In this document: in pieces, positions 7,904-15,846 of the stretch
How positions within the stretch are numbered: the first letter of the stretch is position 1
Layout: each line of letters begins with the position of its first letter
Origin: Caldifarciminota bacterium
GTDB lineage: Bacteria > Hydrothermota > UBA3073
Direction: 5' to 3'
Length of the DNA: 64,000 nucleotides
Assembly: GCA_030606335.1 (NCBI GenBank)
Contig: JAUWGP010000001.1
Span: forward strand, 1 to 64,000
Program-made: the position numbers and the translations under genes
The notes under the pieces: model-generated
Databases searched by the model: none
Seen by the model: only the letters and a program-made list of their open reading frames with translations
What the model was told of the DNA's origin: nothing

Positions 7904-8995
7904 TTATCTCCTCATATTATCTATAATCAAAACAGCACCAGCAATAGCAAATATTATATTTGGAAACCAGCTTCCAAGTGTTGGTGAAATTATACTCGCT
8001 CTACCGAACGCCCTGCCAAGTTGTGTAAACCCCCAGTACAAAAAACTTGAGAACATTGCTATTGCAAATCCAAGAATAAAACCGCTTGTCCTGACTCTTC
8101 CCGCAAGAGGTACACCAATAAGTATTATTATAAGATTTATGAACTGGTATGATATCATATAATATAAGTCAGAGAGTTCTCCGGTAACGTCGTAGCCACC
8201 TCTCTTTCTGAAATCTATGTATCTCTTAAGTTCTAAATAATTCATTGTCACTGGTTTTTTTCTCTCCTGTAAAAGCATTTTTACTCCCTCTCTCAACCAG
8301 TCAACCTCAAGGGTATCAAATTCCTGAGCCACCTCTATGGCACTACTCTCATCCCAACTTCTTATAACCCCCTTGAAGAATGTCCATACAGGTTTTTCAT
8401 ACAAGCCAGATTCTGCATCTATTCTTTTTAAAAGCCTCATATCACTGGAAAAACTATAAATTGTTATACCCTTCACCGTATTATTTGAACCGTCTACGAA
8501 ATCTATCTTATAAAACCTATTTTCTTCCCCGACAAAATAGACATCTCGTGCGATCGCTGCCCTTTTGGGTGGTAACTTGTTAATAACTTCCCTCTTAAAC
8601 CTTTCTTTTGCCTCAAGAGACTTTGGCATAAGTGTCTGCGAGAGTATAAACATCAAGATGACTACTATACAACCAATAGCAATTAATGGTATCATTATAC
8701 GGAGAGGGTTAATACCAGCCCCCCTAATTGCAACTAATTCAAAATGCCTGGACATATTTCCTATAGAGATAAAACATGCTACAAGTATGGCTATCGGACA
8801 TAATATGTTTATTGCGTTAGGGAGTTCATAGGTATAATACTTGAGGATACCAAATATTCCAATATCCTTGTCTACAAACTTAGAGATGTTTTCAAACAAC
8901 TCAATTATGATGTAAACAAATATCAGTGAGGCAAGGCAAATAATAAATCCCTTTATAAACTCCTTCGATATGTATCTATCTAGTATACTCATCAT
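7904..8995 (-). CDS. LptF/LptG (YjgP/YjgQ) family permease
   Basis: Inner-membrane permease component of the LptB2FG machine that lifts lipopolysaccharide from the inner membrane toward the periplasmic bridge. 363 residues. An N-terminal pair of helices (about 14-32 and 55-75), a third helix near 100-120, a soluble beta-rich periplasmic region (about 130-270), and three C-terminal helices (about 275-360) match the family layout. The start MLDRY-like MMSILDRYISKEFIKGF is the usual N-terminus. It cannot be decided whether it is the F or G subunit. The second subunit and LptB are not in the window. Confidence 0.88.
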   Translation of the reverse strand: MMSILDRYISKEFIKGFIICLASLIFVYIIIELFENISKFVDKDIGIFGILKYYTYELPNAINILCPIAILVACFISIGNMSRHFELVAIRGAGINPLRIMIPLIAIGCIVVILMFILSQTLMPKSLEAKERFKREVINKLPPKRAAIARDVYFVGEENRFYKIDFVDGSNNTVKGITIYSFSSDMRLLKRIDAESGLYEKPVWTFFKGVIRSWDESSAIEVAQEFDTLEVDWLREGVKMLLQERKKPVTMNYLELKRYIDFRKRGGYDVTGELSDLYYMISYQFINLIIILIGVPLAGRVRTSGFILGFAIAMFSSFLYWGFTQLGRAFGRASIISPTLGSWFPNIIFAIAGAVLIIDNMRR

Positions 8996-9006
8996 TTACA
9001 CCAGGT

Positions 9007-9240
9007 CTATTTTATTGGTTTAACCTCATCTTTATAGTTATCCTGATTATATAATATTTCGAACTTACCTATTTCTGTCTTAACAATAAATAACCTTTTT
9101 CGATTTCGTGTAAAGGCATCCTCAAGCAATTCCTCCTTTAGTATTTTCAAAATTTGAATCTCTTCTCCATCTACTATTATAGAGATGGGTCTCTCATTTG
9201 ACACCCTTCCGGAATACCACTTTACTCTATAATCAGTCAT
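9007..9240 (-). CDS. Small conserved-looking protein of unknown function, first gene of operon
   Basis: 77 residues, charged, no signal peptide or membrane segment, predicted cytoplasmic and mostly beta: RVKWYSGRVSNERPISIIV, then a short helical stretch KILKEELLEDAF, then RLFIVKTEIGKFEILYNQD. The shape resembles short stand-alone domains of the DUF6504 kind, but this is only a weak impression and no function is claimed. It lies 11 bases upstream of the Lpt permease and about 30 bases downstream of a perfect promoter, which argues that it is a real gene. No Shine-Dalgarno sequence is visible before its ATG. Confidence 0.65.
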   Translation of the reverse strand: MTDYRVKWYSGRVSNERPISIIVDGEEIQILKILKEELLEDAFTRNRKRLFIVKTEIGKFEILYNQDNYKDEVKPIK

Positions 9241-9274
9241 AAGAAATCAATCAAATAATTGAACCTATAGAGAA

Positions 9275-9303
9275 ATTATACCATATCTTTAATTAAAAGT
9301 CAA
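9275..9303 (-). promoter_or_regulatory. Sigma70-type promoter of the orf77-lptFG-pdp-rnhB operon
   Basis: On the minus strand TTGACT (9298-9303), a 17-base spacer and TATAAT (9275-9280). The predicted transcript start is about 28-30 bases before the start codon at 9240. Confidence 0.85.
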
Positions 9304-9768
9304 GAGATTAAGATAACCGAGCAAATACTCTGGATTATGGGTTATTCGTTATTTGTTATTAGTTAATCAACATTCAACATTTAACATTAAACATCTAACA
9401 TTTCTTATAATGCCACCAAGTCCGTTAGCTAACGGAAAGGCACAAAGTCTTTTCAATTCAACGATTACTGATATCCAATTACTTTCGCTCTTCCTTTTTC
9501 AGTCTTCCATTATCGTCCGTCAAACGACGGACTCCTACTTTTAATTGTCTATTTTCGATTGTCAATTTACAATTGCTTCCCAATTTGTTTTCCTCAATAG
9601 TAAGTTGTCAATAGTCATTTGTCATTAGTCATTCAATATCCCCAACATTCAACATTAAACATTTCACATACAACATGTATCATTTAACCAATTAACTTTT
9701 CAACTAATCAACTCTTATCCCATTTAGTATTTCTCCTATCACCTGAAACCTGACATCTGAAAAACAAA
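9304..9768. other. Gene-free spacer made of repeat words
   Basis: No gene is seen. It contains tandem-like words (cattcaacatttaacattaaac at about 9369-9400 and again at 9645-9675), a tccgttagctaacgga palindrome at about 9420-9436, and a gtccgtcaaacgacggac palindrome at about 9516-9533. The same words occur in spacers elsewhere in the window. Confidence 0.6.
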
Positions 9769-9804
9769 CACCCTCAACCCCAAGTGTTTTTGGGACAGAG
9801 GGTG
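9764..9804 (-). terminator. Rho-independent terminator after pmbA
   Basis: Minus-strand hairpin with outer arms CACCCTC (9769-9775) and GAGGGTG (9798-9804) and inner arms CCCAA/TTGGG, followed in the minus direction by a T-rich run (tgtttgttttt). It lies about 24 bases beyond the pmbA stop codon. Confidence 0.8.
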
Positions 9805-9827
9805 CTTTATCTCACGAATTATATGCA

Positions 9828-11174
9828 CTATAACTTACTTACCCCTGTAAAATTCCATGCTTCTATTCTCATTGCAGGCACTTTACTTCCTGTATAAAAT
9901 GGGACATCATAACTTTCAACTTCAGGAACAAGTACAGATGGTGAGAGATGGGTAACCCTGCAGAGTGCCTTGATCAGACTCTGTGTAAACCTTAAATTGT
10001 ATAGAGGTTTTGTAATTCTCCCATCCTCAATAAGGAATGTGCCATCCCTTGTCATACCGGTTATTGATGCTGTTATGGGGTCTATGGGATTGGTATAGTG
10101 AAATCTTGTTACATAGATACCCTTTTTTGTCTCCTTTATCATTTTATCTACATTATCCTTTCCACCTTTAAAAAATAGATTCATTGGATACGGTCCATAG
10201 GCAGACGAACCAATAGAATGACCAGTTGATTCCTTACCCTCTTTTGCTGCAGTTCTTCTATCGTAGACAACCCCCTTTGCAACACCCTTTTCTATTAAAA
10301 CCACCTTTTTCTTTGGTATCCCTTCAAAATCAAATGGAAACGGCATTCCCTCATTCGAAAGACCATCATCCCATATGGTTATGTTGTCACCCATAATCTT
10401 TTCACCAATTCTACCACTCATAAAACTCCTATCTTCCTGGAAGGCAAGTGCACCGAATCCAAGCCAACCGAGAAACATAAGCATATCCGTTACTGCAAGT
10501 GGTTCCAATATCACATCATACTCACCTGGTTCGATTGAATTTAGGTCTTTTTGCATCTTCACCTTTTTCACTATCTCTCTTGCAAATGTCTGGTAATCTA
10601 TTTCATCTACATTCCTCGAGCCAGTACTTCCGTATGAACTTGCTATTTTACTCATAACCACATAAATAATGGATGCAGCTGTTGAAAGATTGTAGGAAAA
10701 TAAGCCTTTTGAATTACCAAGTGCAATCTCAAGTGTTGATGTTGGAAATGAACCATAGGTTGAGAAACCAGCAGCTTCATCTATTATTTCTTTTACTACA
10801 TTAGCCCTATCTACAGGAGTAAAAGAATTCGTATTTTCATAAAAGCTATTAACCTCAAGATACTTCTTTGGTCCTGGTAAAGGAACAAGTTCCTGGATGG
10901 GTTCTGTGAATTTTGATATTTCACAGGCAGTTACAACTGCCTTTTTAATGGCTTCACTATCTATTCTGTTTGTAGTTGACTCCCCCACTCTCTTATCATT
11001 TATCACTCTTATATCAAGTTGAATATTTCCTTCCCCCATATTCTGATGGATATATGAATTTGCAAATCTCGTAAGAAATGAGTCCCATATAAAGAGACTA
11101 ACTTGTGTCTCCTCAGCAGTGGAATATGAAAGCGCTTCATCTATTACCTTCTTAATCTTATTCCTACCTAACAT
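9828..11174 (-). CDS. pmbA: TldE/PmbA-type member of the TldD/PmbA protease family
   Basis: The family works as a TldD/TldE heterodimeric cytoplasmic metalloprotease that trims modified peptides and helps degrade CcdA. 448 residues, typical for TldE/PmbA. The catalytic HExxxH of TldD is absent, so this is the non-catalytic TldE-like partner. Family segments visible are the N-terminal ETQVSLF...TRFANSYIHQNM, GSTGSRN, the central DVILEPLAVTDML, SGRIGEKIMGDN, and the C-terminal ITGMTRDGTFLIEDGRI with NLRFTQS. No tldD partner is adjacent. The start ATG 11174 has a GGGGG tract just upstream, and a strong terminator follows the gene. Confidence 0.9.
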   Translation of the reverse strand: MLGRNKIKKVIDEALSYSTAEETQVSLFIWDSFLTRFANSYIHQNMGEGNIQLDIRVINDKRVGESTTNRIDSEAIKKAVVTACEISKFTEPIQELVPLPGPKKYLEVNSFYENTNSFTPVDRANVVKEIIDEAAGFSTYGSFPTSTLEIALGNSKGLFSYNLSTAASIIYVVMSKIASSYGSTGSRNVDEIDYQTFAREIVKKVKMQKDLNSIEPGEYDVILEPLAVTDMLMFLGWLGFGALAFQEDRSFMSGRIGEKIMGDNITIWDDGLSNEGMPFPFDFEGIPKKKVVLIEKGVAKGVVYDRRTAAKEGKESTGHSIGSSAYGPYPMNLFFKGGKDNVDKMIKETKKGIYVTRFHYTNPIDPITASITGMTRDGTFLIEDGRITKPLYNLRFTQSLIKALCRVTHLSPSVLVPEVESYDVPFYTGSKVPAMRIEAWNFTGVSKL

Positions 11175-11580
11175 TGTGCCCCCTTAAGTAATAGTTGTTA
11201 GTGTGAAAAATCTCTCAACTAATTTCTCATAACCTACACTTTTAAAAGTAATCATCAATTTTTTACTTGTCTCCCCATAATTCTTGTAGGGGTTGGATTC
11301 CTGCCCGACGGCAGACGGGTATCCGACCCTTTTCTTTTACGGGTTCGATAAATCGAACCACTACCTTTTCACTTTCATATTCTTTAATATTATTTTTCAC
11401 AGTATCTAATAGTTAAATGTTTATTATAAATTCTTGATTATCAAACACAATGAAGTTAGAAAGAAGTATTATAATCTAATTTTATTATAAAAATATCGTT
11501 TTGTCAAGTGAAAACTTTAAAAAATTCTTTTAACCACAAAAAGTCAGGAGATAGTGAAGTATATGCCAATCATTACTACT
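11175..11580. other. Spacer with palindromes and a candidate pmbA promoter
   Basis: No gene is supported. It holds GGTTCGAT-AA-ATCGAACC at 11342-11359 and, next to it, a longer imperfect repeat ggattcctgcccgacggcagacgggtatccgacc (about 11294-11331). The promoter candidate at 11479-11507 is listed separately. Confidence 0.6.
11479..11507 (-). promoter_or_regulatory. Candidate promoter for pmbA
   Basis: Minus strand TTGACA (11502-11507), 17-base spacer, TAAAAT (11479-11484), one mismatch in the -10 box. The leader to pmbA would be about 300 bases and would contain the palindromes of this spacer. Confidence 0.55.
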
Positions 11581-13380
11581 CTATTTAATCATAATCATCT
11601 TACAGCTCTCTGAATAGTCTCCTGCCTGAATTTTATAGAAATAGATTCCTGGTGCTAATTTATTCCCATTCTCATCCCTGCCGTCCCATATGACTGTATG
11701 TTCACCAGCTTCCATTTGACCGTTAACAAGCATTGTAACAAACCTTCCAGACAGATCATATACAACAAGCTGGACATTAAGGCATTCAATCAAATTATAG
11801 TAAATAGTGGTCCTTGTAGTAAAAGGATTGGTTACATTACCTCGACAGTATATTTTAGGGAAATCTGTATCAGCCTCCCCAACTGCAGTGACTCCTGTGC
11901 AACATATCAGGCTATCTCGTAATTCCAAACTGCTGTCCGCTATCTCAATCAACTGCATCCCAATTTCATACCTACAGCGTGATGTATCAATATTAATCAT
12001 TGGTGTATCAACAACTATTAAAATATTCTCCATACAGGCATCAGACTGGGGACAGGGTATATTTCCATTTGCGTCCATTTTTGTTACCATAATATTTGTT
12101 GGATTCCAGGAAGATTGTAGTGGCCAATCCGTATATCCTACAGCTACATAAGTATCTGGAGGACATTCAATAATACACTGACCATAATCCTCCCCTGTCA
12201 TCCATGTCCCATGATTTTGACAACCCTGTAATATATTTGACCAGAGTATCGTTCCGTTCTGGTCTATTTTAACAACAAGCAAGTCTGTTAGACCCGGAGG
12301 CGCCCCAATACCAGGGACAGTAAATCCTGTAAGCACATAATTGCTGTCAGATGTTGGTTCAATACAACGGGAACTAGTAAGATTAGATATGCTGTAGATT
12401 CTACATCTACCATTCCATCCAACACTCAAGTCTGAATTCAACCTCATAACCATGATACTCGTATCTATATCACCAGTAAGTATATAACCGGAGATATGGT
12501 CGTTTTTGATACTGTAGGCACATCCAAGTATCCCGGGTGGTATATAATCATGAATCCATATCGTAGTTGTGTCTAAAAACCCATTAGATTTCCTTCCCTT
12601 GAAAACAAGGATATCAGATGTCCCGGATTCAGAATCAAAGGATTTACCAGCAACCACAAAAAGGGTACATGGTGTTGTTGTCCAATCCTCAATAATAGAA
12701 TATGCATAATCATCTTTGGGAATACCACCATCAGATGTATATTTACCATAGGCATACGACCAGCACCAGGGTGGTGGCATTAACCCCGTTGTAGCTTTTA
12801 CCTTAAACACCAATACATCAGATAGACCACCACAAGGTCCGGGCTCTATATTTCCAGAAATAAGATAATTTCCACCATCCTTAACAACGGAGTATGCATA
12901 GTCACCTGTCCGTATCTCTTGAGGAGCGTAATACAAACCCGAATATAACCATCCCCAAACCAAACTACCATCAGTAGCACATATCTTAAAGACCAGGGCA
13001 TCAGCACTATCTATCATCATAAATCCTGGCTTTGTGTAACCTGCAATCACATAATAAACACTGTCACCGCAATAATCAACAATAACAGAGCGACCATAGT
13101 CATCGAACATATCACCGCAGGGGAATCCATACGCCCTTGCCCAGATTACAGTTCCACTATCAGCATTCAGTTTTGTAACCAGCACATCAAGACCACCTAA
13201 TGGACCGGGGTTTATATGACCAACAACCACATATGCGTTGCTAATACTATCATAGTCAACAGTATCACAGGCAATTGCATATACAGTATCATTGCATGAA
13301 GCCTCCTGTATCCATCCTGTATCATATACCTTTGCCCAGGTCTGACCCACCAGAATCAATAAAATATTTATTCCTAACAT
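11581..13380 (-). CDS. Secreted repeat-propeller protein with C-terminal sorting domain (paralogue of next gene)
   Basis: 599 residues from ATG 13380. The frame is open upstream to 13485, but the paralogue at 13883-15655 begins with the same MLG(I)xIL motif and an AAAGGAGT site precedes ATG 13380, so the short start is preferred. Signal peptide MLGINILLILVGQTWA, then about seven repeats of the pattern YxVxGxxxPGPxGGxxDxLVxKxxAxxGxxxWxxxYG with DDYAYSIIxD, read as a beta-propeller of the SBBP/delta-60 kind. The last ~85 residues are a FlgD-like sorting domain (NPFTTRTTIYYNL, VYDLSGRFV, WDGRDENGNKLAPGIYFYK). It is expected at the cell surface or released through a type IX-like route. Ligand unknown. 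Confidence 0.85.
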   Translation of the reverse strand: MLGINILLILVGQTWAKVYDTGWIQEASCNDTVYAIACDTVDYDSISNAYVVVGHINPGPLGGLDVLVTKLNADSGTVIWARAYGFPCGDMFDDYGRSVIVDYCGDSVYYVIAGYTKPGFMMIDSADALVFKICATDGSLVWGWLYSGLYYAPQEIRTGDYAYSVVKDGGNYLISGNIEPGPCGGLSDVLVFKVKATTGLMPPPWCWSYAYGKYTSDGGIPKDDYAYSIIEDWTTTPCTLFVVAGKSFDSESGTSDILVFKGRKSNGFLDTTTIWIHDYIPPGILGCAYSIKNDHISGYILTGDIDTSIMVMRLNSDLSVGWNGRCRIYSISNLTSSRCIEPTSDSNYVLTGFTVPGIGAPPGLTDLLVVKIDQNGTILWSNILQGCQNHGTWMTGEDYGQCIIECPPDTYVAVGYTDWPLQSSWNPTNIMVTKMDANGNIPCPQSDACMENILIVVDTPMINIDTSRCRYEIGMQLIEIADSSLELRDSLICCTGVTAVGEADTDFPKIYCRGNVTNPFTTRTTIYYNLIECLNVQLVVYDLSGRFVTMLVNGQMEAGEHTVIWDGRDENGNKLAPGIYFYKIQAGDYSESCKMIMIK

Positions 13381-13882
13381 ATAAACTCCTTTGTTTGAAA
13401 AAAGACCTAAGACAGCAGACCCAAGACAATAGACAACATACAAAAAAATAAGAGTGTAGTATACAGAAAAATGCGATTGCTTCATCCGTCAAGAAGTGCG
13501 ACGGACGGTTCGCAATGACAAAAGTCGCTATCTGTCATTGCGAGTCCGTCGGCTGACGGATGAACGTGGCAATCTCATCCTTATTATTATTATTCCAAAT
13601 TAACCTGATATAAAATTCTCCCGACTTCTAAATGGTCGGGAGATGAGAAATCTTCTTTGTAAGGATAATTGTCTGTATCCTATCTTTTGCACGACCCCGC
13701 CTTTGGCGTGGTGCCCCGAAGCCTGCGGCTACCATTTTATAACTCTCATTCATGTAGACACGAATTTAATTCGTGCTAAATACATCTGAATGGTTAAAAA
13801 ACCTGTCTACCCACGACTTAGCGGGGGCAGGCAGGTTTGTGTCTTGGTGGCAATTGTTAGAACGTAACATGTTAAACAGACT
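13381..13882. other. Spacer with two palindromic repeats and hairpins
   Basis: No gene. It contains two gtcattgcgag-type repeats (13473-13520 and 13532-13580), a TCTCCCGAC...GTCGGGAGA hairpin (13618-13643) which on the minus strand is followed by aattttatat and might act as a weak terminator for the gene at 13883, the imperfect inverted repeat gacacgaatttaattcgtg (about 13758-13777), and a gcctgcgg/ccgaagc-type short repeat. No consensus promoter was found for the gene at 11581-13380. Confidence 0.65.
13473..13580. repeat. Two gtcattgcgag-type palindromic repeats, opposed
   Basis: 13473-13520 reads gcgattgcttcatccgtc...gacggacggttcgcaatgaca and 13532-13580 reads gtcattgcgagtccgtcggctgacggatgaacgtggcaatctcatcc. 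Each has an internal ccgtc/gacgg palindrome and the two face in opposite directions. Confidence 0.8.
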
Positions 13883-15655
13883 CTATTGAATCAGTATCAT
13901 CTTTCCTGTCTCTGTATGTTCTCCTGCCTGAATCTTGTAGAAATACAATCCAGGTGACAACCTGTTTCCTCTTTCATCTCTACCATCCCACAAGACAGTG
14001 TATTCTCCTGCCTCCATATATGTTTCAGTAACTCTTTTAACAAGCCTTCCAGAAGGGTCGTATATTGTAAGTTGAACATCGCAACCGAGCTTTAAGCTAT
14101 AGTAAATCGTTGTTTCTGTAGTAAACGGATTTGGAATATTATGTATATCATATATGATAGGTTCACAAGAGCACTCATCTTCAACACCTGTACCTCCAGC
14201 ACAACATATCACTGTATCAATAACCTTGATTGTATCATACATTATTGATACCTTAGGCATTGCAAGAGGACATTCCCACAAGCTCGTATCTATATATACT
14301 TCAGGAGAGTCAATATATGTTTCTACATTCTGCATACAGATATCAGGTATTGGACAGGATATATTTCCATTTGCATCCATCCTGGCAACAAGAAGATTCG
14401 TAGGATTCCATGGGGAAGGCCAATCAGTATATCCTGCAGTAACATACGTATCCGGCTTACACTCTTTTATACATTGACCATAGTCAGGCAAAGCCATAGT
14501 TGAACCCAGACTCGGACACCCTTGTAAAACCTTAGACCAGACTATCATTCCCCATAGGTCTATCTTTGTAACCAGAAGGTCCATAGAGACTGTCGCACCA
14601 GGCTCAGTGAAACCTGTGAAAACATAGTTAATATCCGAAGTAGGCTCAATACACCGTGAATTCGCCAGAATTGGGATAGTATAAATCCTGCAATTTCCGT
14701 TCCAGCCAACAGTTAGATTGGGAAACAGTCTCATAACCACAATACTTGAATCTACATCACCTGTGAGTATATATCCAGGTTGATGAGGGTCATTCTTAAT
14801 GCTGTATGCACATTTTTGCATGCCAAAGGAAAAATTATAATCATAAATCCACCGGGTTAGCGGGTCTACATACCCATTGGACTTGTTTCCCTTAAATACA
14901 AGAATGTCTGACATCGGGAACCCTTCCCATGTATGATATGATTTTCCTGCAACCACAAAAAGATTACAGGGAGTTGTGCTTGAGTCCTCAATGATGGAAT
15001 AGGCGTAGTCGTCTTTGGGCATGCTAACATCGTAAAAGTATTTACCATATGCCCTAGACCAGTTTAGAGAACCATTTAACGCATTAACACTGAATACAAG
15101 CACATCAGACAACCCCCCATTAGGCCCTGGTTCAATATTTCCTGCAACCAGATAATCGCTGCCATCTTTAATAATAGAATACAGGTAATCATCGAAAATA
15201 TCTGCCTCATACATTCCTGAATATAAAAATCCCCATACCAGAGAACCGTCAACAGCACTTACCTTAAAAACCAGGGCATCTGAAAGGCTACCATCAGCAC
15301 CAGGCTTGGTAAAACCCGCTATTACATAAAAACCACCCTGAACATCATAATCCACAATAACTGAGCGACCATAGTCATCAACATCATACCCATCGACAAA
15401 ACCATATACCCTCGACCATATCACACTACCATCTGCAGCCTTTACCTTTGTAACAAGAACGTCATTGCCGCCAAAAGGACCTGGGCATGTATGACCAACA
15501 AGTACATATGCACCGCCTACAATGTCCATATCAAAAGTATCACAGGCAATAGCATAGGCAGTATCACAACAGGAAGGTTCCACTAACCCTCCAGCATCAT
15601 ATGCCTTTGCCCAGGTCTGACCAACCAGAATCATTAAAATACTAATACCTAACAT
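13883..15655 (-). CDS. Secreted repeat-propeller protein with C-terminal sorting domain
   Basis: 590 residues and a close paralogue of the gene at 11581-13380, sharing the signal peptide (MLGISILMILVGQTWA), the repeat pattern (GHTCPGPFGGNDVLVTKVKA, GFTKPGADGSLSDALVFKV, GNIEPGPNGGLSDVLVF), the CMQNVE(T/L) linker and the sorting domain (NIPNPFTTETTIYYSL, IYDPSGRLV, WDGRDERGNRLSPGLYFYKI). The order of repeats is conserved along the length, so the pair arose by tandem duplication of the whole gene. The start has a GGGGGT site upstream and the gene has its own consensus promoter at 15704-15732. Predicted surface or released protein, ligand unknown. Confidence 0.87.
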   Translation of the reverse strand: MLGISILMILVGQTWAKAYDAGGLVEPSCCDTAYAIACDTFDMDIVGGAYVLVGHTCPGPFGGNDVLVTKVKAADGSVIWSRVYGFVDGYDVDDYGRSVIVDYDVQGGFYVIAGFTKPGADGSLSDALVFKVSAVDGSLVWGFLYSGMYEADIFDDYLYSIIKDGSDYLVAGNIEPGPNGGLSDVLVFSVNALNGSLNWSRAYGKYFYDVSMPKDDYAYSIIEDSSTTPCNLFVVAGKSYHTWEGFPMSDILVFKGNKSNGYVDPLTRWIYDYNFSFGMQKCAYSIKNDPHQPGYILTGDVDSSIVVMRLFPNLTVGWNGNCRIYTIPILANSRCIEPTSDINYVFTGFTEPGATVSMDLLVTKIDLWGMIVWSKVLQGCPSLGSTMALPDYGQCIKECKPDTYVTAGYTDWPSPWNPTNLLVARMDANGNISCPIPDICMQNVETYIDSPEVYIDTSLWECPLAMPKVSIMYDTIKVIDTVICCAGGTGVEDECSCEPIIYDIHNIPNPFTTETTIYYSLKLGCDVQLTIYDPSGRLVKRVTETYMEAGEYTVLWDGRDERGNRLSPGLYFYKIQAGEHTETGKMILIQ

Positions 15656-15703
15656 ATTACCCCCTTTTTACAACCACAACAATAAAACAACTACCTAATA
15701 TAT

Positions 15704-15732
15704 ATTATAATAAAAAAAGAGCGATTTGTCAA
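15704..15732 (-). promoter_or_regulatory. Promoter for the propeller protein at 13883-15655
   Basis: Minus strand TTGACA (15727-15732), 17-base spacer, TATAAT (15704-15709). The leader is about 42 bases. It is back to back with the + strand promoter at 15782-15810, their -35 boxes 49 bases apart. Confidence 0.88.
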
Positions 15733-15781
15733 GTAAAAAAATTTTAATACACCTTCTAATCAAATGGAAAATAAAAATCCC

Positions 15782-15810
15782 TTGACAACCAATTCGTTTT
15801 GTGGTATAAT
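15782..15810 (+). promoter_or_regulatory. Promoter for the secreted protein at 15847
   Basis: TTGACA (15782-15787), 17-base spacer, TATAAT (15805-15810). Transcription should start near 15817, about 30 bases before ATG 15847. No Shine-Dalgarno sequence is evident in that leader. Confidence 0.88.
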
Positions 15811-15846
15811 TATTGAAATTCCTTATCATAAACCAAAGTAACATTT

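Noticed and set aside
9361..9675. Repeated cattcaacatttaacatt words as a CRISPR-like or tandem array
   Set aside because: Spacing is irregular, the units are of low complexity, and there are no unique spacers or cas genes; treated as spacer wording.
13381..13485. Longer start for the propeller protein at 11581-13380
   Set aside because: The paralogue starts at the equivalent of ATG 13380, which has its own ribosome site and signal peptide; the upstream residues are not matched.
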